Counted from the first letter of the stretch, positions 34,604-45,346 are shown. The stretch: DNA of 64,000 nucleotides from Hylemonella sp. (GCA_030695415.1 JAUYQZ010000036.1:54693-118692), one strand, 5' to 3'. Notes: a model not told the origin generated them from the letters alone. A program made the numbers and translations.

Positions 34604-36225
34604 GCGGCGGCGTGGCGTCGACGCAGGTCCTGATCGTCGGTGGTGGCCCGGTCGGCATGGGCCTGGCCATCGAACTGGGTCAGCGCGGCATCCGCTGCGT
34701 GGTGATCGAACGCTACCGCGAGCCCCAGCGCATCCCCAAGGGGCAGAACCTCACGCAGCGCACCCTCGAGCACTTCCACTTCTGGGGCGCGGAGCAGGCG
34801 CTGCGGGCCGCGCGCACCATTCCGCCTGAGTACGGCATCGGCGGCCTGACGGCCTACGGCACGCTGCTGGGCGCGTACCACTACGACTGGCTGCAGCGCG
34901 AGCTGGTGCGGCCCTATTACTACACGGCCAACGAGCGCCTGCCCCAGTACGCCACCGAGGCCGTGCTGCGCGCGCGGGTCCAGGCCCTGCCGACGGTTCA
35001 GGTGCTGTACGGCTGGCAGGCCGAGGAACTGAAAGACGAAGGGGCGCAGGTGCGGGTGGTCGCGCGCGACCCGGACAGCGCAGAGCGCCGTGTCCTGCAG
35101 GCCGACTACGTGATCGGCTGCGACGGCAGCCGTTCCCGGGTGCGCGAGCAGGCCGGTATCACGCAGACCCTGTCGGACCACGACCGCATGATGGTGCTGC
35201 TGGTCTTCCGTTCGCACCAGTTGCACGAACTGCTGAAGCGCTACCCCGGCAAGTCCTACTACAACGTGCTGCAGCCCGAGCTCGACGGCTACTGGAAGTT
35301 CTTCGGCCGGGTGGACCTTGAGGGTAACTGGTTCTTCCACGCCCCTGTGCCGCCCGGCACCACACGCGACAACTTCGATTTCCGGCACTACCTGCACGAG
35401 GCCGTGGGGGCCGAGTTCGATGTCGAGTTCGAGCACATCGGTTTCTGGGACCTGCGTTTCGCCATCGCCGACCGCTACCGGGCCGGTCGCATCTTCGTCG
35501 CCGGGGATGCGGCGCACAGCCACCCGCCTTATGGCGGTTATGGCGTGAACACGGGTTTCGAGGATGCGCGCAACCTGGGCTGGAAACTCGCCGCCGTCCT
35601 GCAGGGCTGGGGGCAGGCGGCCTTGCTGGACTCCTATGACCGCGAGCGCCGCCCGGTGTTCGAGTCCACCGCGCGCGACTTCATCGCACGCTCCATCGAG
35701 ACTGATCAGAAGTTCCTGCGCGAGTTTGATCCCGCGCGTGATCGCAGCGCTTTCGAGGCTGCCTGGAATTCGCGCAGCGTAGGAGCCGTTGGCGAGGTGC
35801 AGGCCTTCGAGCCCCACTACGAGGGCTTACCCGTGATCGCGGGCCTCAGCCCGACCCAGGGGCGCGGTGGCAGTGCTGTCGGGCAGCATGAGTTCAAGGC
35901 CCGAGCCGGTCATCATCTGGCGCCAGCGCTGCTGTCTGATGGCCGCAATGTCTATGAGCGTCTGGGTGCGGGCTTTACGCTGCTGGCTTTTGACGCCGCG
36001 CCTGAGCGCGTGCGCGCCTTCGTGGACGCCGCCGCCGAAGCCGGCCTGCCGCTGGCGGTGGTCGAGGACACGGCCGGGGAAGAACGGACGCGTTATGCCG
36101 CCGATCTGATTCTGGTGCGCCCGGATCAGTTCGTGGCCTGGACGGATTCGGGCGAGGCCATGAACATCGACGCGCGCGCCATCCTGCAGCGCGTGAGCGG
36201 GCGCGACAGCGGCGTCACGGCCTGA
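34600..36225 (+). CDS. FAD-dependent aromatic ring hydroxylase (PHBH family)
   Basis: 541 residues from a GTG overlapping the stop of the binding-protein gene (GTGA). The FAD GxGxxG is VLIVGGGPVGMGLAIELGQR; the DG motif is YVIGCDGSRSRVREQAG; GRIFVAGDAAHSHPPYGGYG binds FAD and NADPH. A C-terminal thioredoxin-like domain follows, as in phenol and 3-(3-hydroxyphenyl)propionate hydroxylases. It probably inserts one oxygen atom into a phenolic ring, using NAD(P)H. Its coupling to the decarboxylase suggests consecutive catabolic steps. Confidence 0.9.
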   Translation: MSGGVASTQVLIVGGGPVGMGLAIELGQRGIRCVVIERYREPQRIPKGQNLTQRTLEHFHFWGAEQALRAARTIPPEYGIGGLTAYGTLLGAYHYDWLQRELVRPYYYTANERLPQYATEAVLRARVQALPTVQVLYGWQAEELKDEGAQVRVVARDPDSAERRVLQADYVIGCDGSRSRVREQAGITQTLSDHDRMMVLLVFRSHQLHELLKRYPGKSYYNVLQPELDGYWKFFGRVDLEGNWFFHAPVPPGTTRDNFDFRHYLHEAVGAEFDVEFEHIGFWDLRFAIADRYRAGRIFVAGDAAHSHPPYGGYGVNTGFEDARNLGWKLAAVLQGWGQAALLDSYDRERRPVFESTARDFIARSIETDQKFLREFDPARDRSAFEAAWNSRSVGAVGEVQAFEPHYEGLPVIAGLSPTQGRGGSAVGQHEFKARAGHHLAPALLSDGRNVYERLGAGFTLLAFDAAPERVRAFVDAAAEAGLPLAVVEDTAGEERTRYAADLILVRPDQFVAWTDSGEAMNIDARAILQRVSGRDSGVTA

Positions 36226-36241
36226 GCGCCAGCGCGGGCAC

Positions 36242-37381
36242 TCAGCGCGGCGCAGGCTCCAGCCGCAACAGTCGACCCTGCGGCTGGTCGGTCAGCAGGT
36301 AGATGTAGCCGTCCGGGCCCTGGCGCACGTCGCGCACGCGCTCGTCCAGATCGGGCAGCAGCTTGCTCTCGCGTCGCACTCGGCCTTCAAAGGGCCGCTC
36401 CAGCTCCAGCCGCGCCACGTAGGCAAACTTCAGCGAACCCACCAGCAGATTGCCCACCCAGTCCTTTCCGTAGCGTTCGCTGGTGACAAAGGCCATGCCT
36501 GAGGGCGCGATCGACGGCACCCAGTGGTGCAGCGGCTGCAGTGTGCCGGGCTGACTGCGTTCACCCGTGCCCACCGAGGTGAAGTTGTAGTTGCGCCCAT
36601 GGCTCACCAGCGGCCAGCCAAAGTTGGCGCCAGCCACCGGCAGGTTGATCTCGTCGCCGCCCATGGGCCCGTGCTCCAGCTCCCACAGCGCCCCGCGCGG
36701 GCTCATCACCAGGCCCTGCGGGTTGCGGTGGCCATAGCTCCAGATCTCCGGCAAGGCACCGGCGCGGCCCACATAGGGGTTGTCCGTGGGCACCTTGCCA
36801 TCCTTGTGCAGGCGCACGACCTTGCCCAGGTGGTTGTCCAGGGTCTGGGCCCGGTCGCGCTCGTTGTAGCGTTCGCCCAGGGCCAGGAAGAGCGTGCCGT
36901 CGGCCGCCTCAGCCATGCGGCAGCCGAAGTGGTTGCCGCCGCTGACCTTCGGGTTTTGCTGGAAGATCACCCGCAGATCCTCGAGCCGCGTTGCGTCGTC
37001 ACTCAGGCGCGCGCGGGCCAGGGCGGTGCCCGCCGTGCGGCCATCGGCCGAAGGTTCGGCATAACAGAGGTAGAGCGTGCGATTGCGCGCAAAGTCGCTG
37101 TCCAGCGCCACGTCCAGCAGGCCCCCCTGTCCGCGCGCCTGCACCGCAGGCAGGCCCGACACAGGTGGGCGGATGCGCCCGCCGGGCTCGACCACGCGTA
37201 GCGTGCCCGGGCGCTCGGTGACCAGGTAGTTGCCGTCCGGCAGGAAGGCCAGCGCCCAGGCGTGGGTCAGGCCTTGGGCGATGGTGCGGGCCGTGGGCTG
37301 GGCCGCCGCGGGGACGGCCAGGTACAGGCCCAGCAGCATGGGGGCCAGCCAGCGGGGCAGGGTGTGCAAAGACAGCTTCAT
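36242..37381 (-). CDS. PQQ-dependent sugar dehydrogenase (Yli/soluble-GDH type)
   Basis: 379 residues from MKLSLHTLPRWLAPMLLGLY, with GGGAGTG upstream; the signal peptide ends near AVPAAAQ. Beta-propeller blades carry the family patterns WALAFLPDGNYLVTERPGTL, GNHFGCRMAEAADGTLFLAL, GERYNERDRAQTLDNHLGKV, YGHRNPQGLVM and LWELEHGPMGGDEINL. These periplasmic enzymes oxidise aldoses with PQQ. No PQQ synthesis genes occur in the window, so the cofactor must come from elsewhere. It converges on the monooxygenase and lies divergent from clpB. Confidence 0.9.
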   Translation of the reverse strand: MKLSLHTLPRWLAPMLLGLYLAVPAAAQPTARTIAQGLTHAWALAFLPDGNYLVTERPGTLRVVEPGGRIRPPVSGLPAVQARGQGGLLDVALDSDFARNRTLYLCYAEPSADGRTAGTALARARLSDDATRLEDLRVIFQQNPKVSGGNHFGCRMAEAADGTLFLALGERYNERDRAQTLDNHLGKVVRLHKDGKVPTDNPYVGRAGALPEIWSYGHRNPQGLVMSPRGALWELEHGPMGGDEINLPVAGANFGWPLVSHGRNYNFTSVGTGERSQPGTLQPLHHWVPSIAPSGMAFVTSERYGKDWVGNLLVGSLKFAYVARLELERPFEGRVRRESKLLPDLDERVRDVRQGPDGYIYLLTDQPQGRLLRLEPAPR

Positions 37382-37437
37382 GGTCACTCCCGGAATTTGA
37401 TCTGCGTCACAAGTATGCTTGCCCGACATGAATGGCT

Positions 37438-37465
37438 CTTGAAATCCGGCGTGATCACCCTCACG
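37438..37465 (+). promoter_or_regulatory. Heat-shock (sigma-32-like) promoter of clpB
   Basis: CTTGAAA, 13 bases, then CCCTCACG. This resembles the sigma-32 -35 (CTTGAAA) and -10 (CCCCATNT) elements, the latter imperfectly. It lies 38-65 bases before the clpB start. Confidence 0.7.
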
Positions 37466-37502
37466 CTGTGGGGCAGTTCAAAAACTTTCATCAGGGGATG
37501 CC

Positions 37503-40118
<2,616 letters not shown>

Positions 40119-40142
40119 GCGCCCCCGGCGCGACGCCCCCAG

Positions 40143-40177
40143 GAAAACCCGCCCCGGTGAAAGCCGGGGCGGGTTTC
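40143..40177 (+). terminator. Rho-independent terminator after clpB
   Basis: GAAAACCCGCCCCGG and CCGGGGCGGGTTTC pair almost perfectly around a TGAAAG loop. Only three T follow, so termination may also rely on the stem strength. Confidence 0.8.
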
Positions 40178-40243
40178 TTGCTGGCCGTGGCCGATTCGTG
40201 TACGCAATGTTGGTTAACGCACAAACAGGGGCGCAAGGCAAAC

Positions 40244-40294
40244 GTACATTGATTTCAAACGGTCCGTCCCCATGGGCTGATGTGAGATCTGTCG
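40244..40294 (+). promoter_or_regulatory. Upstream block shared with the paralogue at 44.6 kb (copy 1)
   Basis: GTACATTG, six bases, AACGGTCCG, then 28 bases to the ATG. The same elements and the same six-base spacing occur before the second paralogue (44522-44573), with GGGCTGA in both nearer the ATG. Conservation outside the coding region suggests a promoter or leader duplicated with the gene. Confidence 0.6.
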
Positions 40295-40651
40295 ATGGAC
40301 CACCACTTTCCAAGCGCCACGGGCATGAGGGGCGCGGCCGACGGCTCGGCGCCCTACGGGCACGAACTGGACCGGGACGAGCAACACCGCCTGAGCGATC
40401 AGCGCCGATCGCCTGGCTGGCTGCTGATCAGCGCCATCCTCGCCGTGCTGACCCTGCTGCTGGTTTTTCACTATGTCGTTCGCGGGTCCCTGCGCCAGAG
40501 CGAATCGCGCCACAAGGCCTTGGCGGTCCACGCCCAGGCCTCCTGGCGCTGCAACAACCTGCAGGGCCGGGAGGTGAGCAGCACTTGCCACTTGCAAGCC
40601 AGTGCCGAGGCGCGCAAGGTGGCCCTCTTGCAGCCACGTGCCGCTCCCTAG
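40295..40651 (+). CDS. Small single-span membrane protein, paralogue 1, unknown family
   Basis: 118 residues from MDHHFPSATGMRGAADG. A charged N-terminal arm of about 40 residues is followed by one membrane span (WLLISAILAVLTLLLVFHYV) and a C-terminal domain with WRCNNLQGREVSSTCHLQAS and AEARKVALL. I do not recognise the family. The protein at 44574 shares VVRGSLxQSExR, WRCNxLQGREVSxxCHL and AEAR, so the two are paralogues. Two conserved Cys with eleven residues between could form a disulfide if the C-terminal domain is periplasmic. Both copies lie by signalling or redox genes. Confidence 0.7.
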   Translation: MDHHFPSATGMRGAADGSAPYGHELDRDEQHRLSDQRRSPGWLLISAILAVLTLLLVFHYVVRGSLRQSESRHKALAVHAQASWRCNNLQGREVSSTCHLQASAEARKVALLQPRAAP

Positions 40652-40695
40652 ATCGTGGACCGGATGCAGTACAAGGCACGCAGGTACAGACCCCT

Positions 40696-41766
40696 ATGAT
40701 TGAAATTCGAAAAGGCCAGGTAGCGGCACCCATCGCGCGGGCGGAGTTCGGCCTGCGTTTTCGTGTCGCTTACACCGACCCCGCCTTCCGTGCCGAGGAA
40801 GCCGCCATCGCGCGGCTGGAAGAGATTGCCTGGGCTGCCTACAGCGAGGGCCGCAAGGCGCCGTTCACGCAGAAGGCGGGGTCGGGCTTTGCCGATCCGG
40901 ACTATCTGTTGTCCACCGAATGGATCGCTGCCCGCCAGCAGATCGATGACGCTCAGCGTCGCCAGGCCGACCCGGCCAGCGCCTCACGCGTTCTGCTCAT
41001 CTGTGGCTCGGCCCGCAACGACGGCAGTTGTCCCGGCGAAATGTCCAAAAGCTACCGGCTGCTGCAGATCGCCCTGGCGGCGCTTGAGGCGCAAGGCATC
41101 CATGCCGATGTGCTGGACCTGAGCCTGCTCACCTCGGACTATGGGCGCAACATCCATCCCTGCAAGGGCTGTGCGTCCACCGCCATGCCCCTGTGCCACT
41201 GGCCGTGCAGCTGCTACCCCAACCATGGGATGAACCAGGGCAGCGACTGGATGGCCGAGATCTATGCGCGCTGGACGGCCGCTCATGGCGTGATCATCGT
41301 CACCCCCGTCTACTGGTACCAGAGCCCGAGCCCGCTGAAGCTGATGATCGACCGCCTGGTCTGCGCCGATGGCGGCAACCCGGACCCGACCTCGACTTCC
41401 GGCAAACAGGCGGCCAAGGCCAAGGCGCTGGAGCTTGCCGGCTGGGACTACCCCCAGCACCTGGCCGGGCGTACCTACGGGCTCGTGGTGCACGGCGACG
41501 TGGCCGGTGTCGACGACACGCGCCGCGCGCTCTCGGACTGGCTCGACTGGATGGGTCTCATCGACGCCGGGACCCAGGCGCGCCTGGGCCGGTACATCGG
41601 CTACTACGAACCCTACGCCAGCAGCCACGAGACGCTGGACCGGGATACGGCCATTCAGGAAGAAACCCGCCATGTGGCGCTTGCGGTGGGCCAGGCCGTG
41701 GCGGAGTTGCGTGCGGGCCGCCTGCAGTCGCTGCGCACGAAGCTGCAACGCCCCCGGCCCAAGTAG
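40696..41766 (+). CDS. Flavodoxin-family NADPH-dependent reductase with Cys-rich motif
   Basis: 356 residues from MIEIRKGQVAAPIARAEFGL. An N-terminal extension of about 95 residues is followed by a flavodoxin-like fold: VLLICGSARNDGSCPG (FMN phosphate loop), VIIVTPVYWYQSPSPLKLMIDR and YGLVVHGDVAG. Between them is a Cys-rich insert, IHPCKGCASTAMPLCHWPCS followed by CYP, with five Cys in about 16 residues. That could bind a metal or Fe-S cluster, as in iron-sulfur flavoproteins, but the spacing differs from the classic motif. It lies 44 bases after paralogue 1, so the two may be co-transcribed. Confidence 0.8.
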   Translation: MIEIRKGQVAAPIARAEFGLRFRVAYTDPAFRAEEAAIARLEEIAWAAYSEGRKAPFTQKAGSGFADPDYLLSTEWIAARQQIDDAQRRQADPASASRVLLICGSARNDGSCPGEMSKSYRLLQIALAALEAQGIHADVLDLSLLTSDYGRNIHPCKGCASTAMPLCHWPCSCYPNHGMNQGSDWMAEIYARWTAAHGVIIVTPVYWYQSPSPLKLMIDRLVCADGGNPDPTSTSGKQAAKAKALELAGWDYPQHLAGRTYGLVVHGDVAGVDDTRRALSDWLDWMGLIDAGTQARLGRYIGYYEPYASSHETLDRDTAIQEETRHVALAVGQAVAELRAGRLQSLRTKLQRPRPK

Positions 41767-41811
41767 GCCTGTCGCCGGCGCACTGTCCCGGTCGGTGCCC
41801 CCGTCACACCC

Positions 41812-42630
41812 CTAAAGCCGGACCTCGACACCGATGCCGCGGTAGCCGATCAGGTCGCAGCGGTTGTTGAACATCGGGGTGCCACTGACACGAAACGCCT
41901 GATGACTGCCATCCTGGCGGGTGCGCTCCAGAAGGAAATCGATGAAGGGCATGCGTGATCTGATGCGCTCCTGCATGGCCGTGCGTCCTCCTTCGTGCCA
42001 GCCATCGTTGAGCGACGGCGGCGTCACGCCTTCCAGCGCCGCGACGCGCATACCGAGCATTTCAAGTACCGGCCCTGACACTCTCGTGAAGTTCCCCTCG
42101 TGGTCCTGTTCCCAGTACCAGTCAGTGGCCAGCTCCGTCAAGGCGCGGTAGCGCGCCTCGCTTTCCTGCAGCTCGGCGGTGCGGTGCAGAACCTGCCGCT
42201 CGAGCTCCAGGTTCTGCACCTTGAGTCGCCCGTAGAGCAGCCGGATCTGGATGAGGTTGTGGATCCTGGCCTTGACTTCGACCAGGTCGAAAGGCTTGCT
42301 CACGAAGTCCTTGGCACCTGCCTGCAGGGCGCGCAGCTTGTGGCCGGGTTGGGCGGTGATCACGAGCACGGGCATGTAACTGTCAGCGCTGTTGGCCTTG
42401 AGCCCTTCCATCACCTGAAAGCCGTCCATGACGGGCAATTGGAGGTCCAGCAGGATCAGATCGAAAGGCGTCTCCCGGTGCATGCGGCACACGACCGTGG
42501 GGTCCAGCGTGGCGAAAACCTGCGTGTAGCCGGCGGATGAGAGCATTTCTGTCAAAAGACTCACATTGACCTGCTGATCGTCGACCACCAGGATGCGTGC
42601 GTCGTGGATGTCTTTTTCCGTAAGGGTCAC
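41812..42630 (-). CDS. Response regulator with C-terminal PAS domain
   Basis: 272 residues. The receiver (ILVVDDQQVNVSLLTEMLSS, phospho-Asp in LILLDLQLPVMDGFQ, KPFDLVEVKA) spans about 10-130. A helical linker (LLYGRLKVQNLELERQVL) leads to a PAS domain (ATDWYWEQDHEGNFTRVSGP). There is no DNA-binding or GGDEF/HD-GYP output domain, so the signal must pass to another protein. Its start overlaps the end of the hybrid kinase upstream (ATGA), which is its probable partner. Confidence 0.88.
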   Translation of the reverse strand: MTLTEKDIHDARILVVDDQQVNVSLLTEMLSSAGYTQVFATLDPTVVCRMHRETPFDLILLDLQLPVMDGFQVMEGLKANSADSYMPVLVITAQPGHKLRALQAGAKDFVSKPFDLVEVKARIHNLIQIRLLYGRLKVQNLELERQVLHRTAELQESEARYRALTELATDWYWEQDHEGNFTRVSGPVLEMLGMRVAALEGVTPPSLNDGWHEGGRTAMQERIRSRMPFIDFLLERTRQDGSHQAFRVSGTPMFNNRCDLIGYRGIGVEVRL

Positions 42631-44336
42631 AGTGTTTCCTGTCGTGAAGGGGGAGCTGTGTCTGCGTTGGCCTGGATCACTGCCAGTTCAATGGTTTTCA
42701 TCAGTTCAGGCACCCGGATCGGCTTGGTGATGTAGGCAAAAAAGCCGGCCTGCAGGCCTTTCTGGATGTCGCGTGGCACCGCGTTGGCACTGAGCGCAAT
42801 GATCGGAATATGGGCCGTGAGCGGATCGGCCTGCAGCACCCGCATCGCTTCGATGCCGCTGATGCCTGGCAGGTTGATGTCCATCAGGATCACTTGCGGC
42901 AGATAGGTTCGGGCAAACTCGATGCCGGTGCTGCCGTCTGCGGCGCTCAGCAGGCGGAGGTTGGGGTAGCGAACGATGATCTGTTCGACCAGCTCCAGGT
43001 TGGCAGGGTTGTCCTCAACGTAGAGCACGGTCTGGACGGGCTGGCCATCACGGATGAACGCCTCCCTGGCGGGGGCCCAATCGGCGTCGCCATGGTCTGC
43101 CTGGGCGGGGGCCACCCGGGTCAGATCCACCCAGAACATGCTGCCCACCCCCGGGGTGCTTTCCACCCCGATCTGCCCGTCCATCAGGTGCACCAGCCTT
43201 TGCGTGACCACCAGGCCGATGCCCGTGCCTTCCTCGGCGCCGGCTTCGCGCCCGAGACGATTGAAAGGCTGGAACAGCTTGCCCAGCTGTTCGGTGGACA
43301 AGCCGTGGCCGGTGTCACGCACCGTGATGCGAACGACATCGGGAGAAAGAGCCAGGCAGGCCAGATCCACACGACCCGGGTTGCGGTTGTACTTCACTGC
43401 GTTGTAGAGCAGGTTCACAAGGACCTGCTTGAGCCGCGTCCGGTCCCCCTTCACGTACAGCGGCGAGTCCATCGGTGCGAAGTGCAGCGACACCTGTCGT
43501 TGCACCGCCTGCGACTCGACCAGGGCGCGACACTCGGCGAGCAGATCGGCCAGCGCCACGGGCTCCTTGGACATGATGAGCTTGCCAGACTCGATGAGCG
43601 CCAGATCCAGGATCTCGTTGATCAGATCGAGAAGGTACCAGCCCGCCTTCAGAATCTGGTCGACGCTGCGTTGCTGGGCGACCGTCGGTACCGGCGTGCT
43701 CGACGCCACCAGCTGCGCGAAACCAAGAATCGCATTGAGTGGCGTGCGCAGCTCATGGCTCATGCTGGAGATGAACTCGGTCTTGGCCAGGTTGGCGCCC
43801 TCTGCAGCAATGACCGCGTCCTTGAGCAACAGTTGCGCGCGCTTGCGCGCCGAATTGTCGCTGCCGATCAGAAGGTAGCCGATCAGATCGCCATAGTCGT
43901 CACGCAAGGCGGTGATCGACACGATCGCCGGGAACGAGCTGCCGTCCTTGCACAGATAGGTCAGCTCGTAGATGTCTTCGATGCCGCGTGAGGCCTTGAA
44001 GGACAGGGCCTCGAATCCGGCGGCGATGGGCGTGCCGAGTTCAGCGCTCAGCGCCTCGGCCCGGGCACGAACCTCCTGCGGATCGTGCATGTCGCTGGGG
44101 CTCACGCGGTTGACCACCTCCTGCGCCTGGTAGCCCAGCATACGCTCGGCGCCCACGTTGAACAGCTGGATGATGCCCTTGTCGTCGGTGGCAATGAGCG
44201 AGAAATTGGCGCTGTTGAAGATGGCGTTCTGAAGCGCACCAACGGCCAGCAAAGCGCTGGACCCAATCGCCGATCTGAACGGCAGGCGCAGGTCTTCAAC
44301 CGCTCGATTCAGCGCCTCAATCTGTGTCTCTGACAT
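42627..44336 (-). CDS. Hybrid sensor histidine kinase (PAS-HisKA-HATPase-REC)
   Basis: 569 residues without membrane spans, so probably cytoplasmic. PAS domain (FSLIATDDKGIIQLFNVGAE), HisKA with phospho-acceptor SSMSHELRTPLNAILGFA near 190, HATPase with N-box LLYNAVKYNRNP, G1 DTGHGLSTEQLG and G2 EGTGIGLVVTQR, and a C-terminal receiver (LYVEDNPANLELVEQI, VILMDINLPGISG, Lys in ITKPIRV). It may phosphorylate its own receiver or the REC-PAS protein downstream. A 237-base gap separates it from the divergent paralogue 2, with a palindrome in between. Confidence 0.92.
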   Translation of the reverse strand: MSETQIEALNRAVEDLRLPFRSAIGSSALLAVGALQNAIFNSANFSLIATDDKGIIQLFNVGAERMLGYQAQEVVNRVSPSDMHDPQEVRARAEALSAELGTPIAAGFEALSFKASRGIEDIYELTYLCKDGSSFPAIVSITALRDDYGDLIGYLLIGSDNSARKRAQLLLKDAVIAAEGANLAKTEFISSMSHELRTPLNAILGFAQLVASSTPVPTVAQQRSVDQILKAGWYLLDLINEILDLALIESGKLIMSKEPVALADLLAECRALVESQAVQRQVSLHFAPMDSPLYVKGDRTRLKQVLVNLLYNAVKYNRNPGRVDLACLALSPDVVRITVRDTGHGLSTEQLGKLFQPFNRLGREAGAEEGTGIGLVVTQRLVHLMDGQIGVESTPGVGSMFWVDLTRVAPAQADHGDADWAPAREAFIRDGQPVQTVLYVEDNPANLELVEQIIVRYPNLRLLSAADGSTGIEFARTYLPQVILMDINLPGISGIEAMRVLQADPLTAHIPIIALSANAVPRDIQKGLQAGFFAYITKPIRVPELMKTIELAVIQANADTAPPSRQETL

Positions 44337-44406
44337 CTCGGGTCTTTGTTATGTACAGGCGCGGCGCGACTGCCGATGCCCAAAATAGCGGCTCGAGAAG
44401 GGCTTG

Positions 44407-44426
44407 TATGTGCGGTATCGCACATA
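44407..44426. promoter_or_regulatory. Perfect 8-bp inverted repeat between hybrid kinase and paralogue 2
   Basis: TATGTGCG-GTAT-CGCACATA is a perfect palindrome in the 237-base divergent intergenic region. It is a likely operator for a dimeric regulator controlling one or both flanking genes. No copy was seen upstream of paralogue 1. Confidence 0.5.
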
Positions 44427-44521
44427 TGGCGGTGCTATGCCCGTCGATAGGCCATTTCGGGCCTTGGGGCCTGCAGGGCGGGTCATTTTCCCTGGGGCGC
44501 AAACGGGAAGGCCCAGCCGCT

Positions 44522-44573
44522 GTACATTGGGTGCCAACGGTCCGGGCTGCGCGGGCTGACACGAGAGTTGCCC
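44522..44573 (+). promoter_or_regulatory. Upstream block shared with paralogue 1 (copy 2)
   Basis: GTACATTG, six bases, AACGGTCCG, then 29 bases to the ATG, including GGGCTGA. It matches 40244-40294 in content and spacing, except for one extra base. This is the second half of the duplicated unit. Confidence 0.6.
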
Positions 44574-44933
44574 ATGGATCCCCATTTATCCGATGCCACC
44601 GCGGCGAGCGTCCGAATCGCTGGTGCTGCTGCGCTGCGGCTCGAATTGATGCAGGAAGCTGAGCAAGACCGCCTGGCCCTCAAGCAAAGACCACGGCTTT
44701 GGCCCCTGGTCGTGGCGATCCTGGCGCTGGTGATTGCCTTGCCGGTTTTTTTCCTCGTCGTGCGTGGCTCCCTGCAACAAAGCGAGTTGCGCCAGGAGGC
44801 AGAGGCCCGCCTCGCCGAGGCACTCTGGCGCTGCAACAGCCTGCAGGGGCGCGAAGTGAGCGACAGTTGCCATCTGCGGGCCAACGCCGAGGCGCGCGGG
44901 ATCGTCCTCGTGCGGTCCCCGGATGCACCTTGA
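44574..44933 (+). CDS. Small single-span membrane protein, paralogue 2, unknown family
   Basis: 119 residues from MDPHLSDATAASVRIAG; the ATG was chosen by alignment with paralogue 1 (the ORF track begins two residues earlier). One membrane span (LWPLVVAILALVIALPVFFL) follows a charged N-terminus; the C-terminal domain contains LWRCNSLQGREVSDSCHLRA and AEARGIVLV. It shares roughly half its residues with paralogue 1, most strongly after the span. No enzyme motif is seen. It is divergent from the hybrid kinase. Confidence 0.7.
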   Translation: MDPHLSDATAASVRIAGAAALRLELMQEAEQDRLALKQRPRLWPLVVAILALVIALPVFFLVVRGSLQQSELRQEAEARLAEALWRCNSLQGREVSDSCHLRANAEARGIVLVRSPDAP

Positions 44934-45121
44934 GAGGGCAGGGGCCGTGTTCTTGATGCTTCCAGGCGTAACACCTGCGTGACGCCGCCGTGACGGGCGA
45001 TAGGCAATTCGTCTCAGGACTTACATCTCGATGAGAAGTTTTGAGGGCGTTCACATACGCTTGTAAAACTCCCATGGGAAGCTATCTCTTCCGAGCGCGT
45101 ATCCATCCCTGTGAGGCTGCC

Positions 45122-45346
45122 ATGAACACCTTGTCCTACAAGATCGAAAGCTCCTCTCCCATCGTGGCATCGCTGCACCGCACGCAAGTACGCGACGGCG
45201 CCCTGCTGGCCAGCCGCGAACTGGCCGTTGCCCTGGCCGCCAAGAGCATCACGCATCCGCCGGGTGGCGTGGTGCGTGTGGTCCATGTGCCCACCGGCGA
45301 GGTGCTCTTCAGCAAGGTCAGCGGCTGGGGCGAACTGGACGAGTGA
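45122..45346 (+). CDS. Small hypothetical protein, 74 residues
   Basis: From MNTLSYKIESSSPIVASLHR, with GAGG upstream. It is Ala/Val-rich with IVASLHRTQVRDGALLASRE and a C-terminal beta-hairpin-like VVRVVHVPTGEVLFSKVSGW. No membrane span or signal sequence. I do not recognise the family. It is probably real given the start, RBS and the inverted repeat GGAAG/CTTCC at about 45076-45091 in the leader. The preceding 185 bases hold no other gene. Confidence 0.55.
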   Translation: MNTLSYKIESSSPIVASLHRTQVRDGALLASRELAVALAAKSITHPPGGVVRVVHVPTGEVLFSKVSGWGELDE

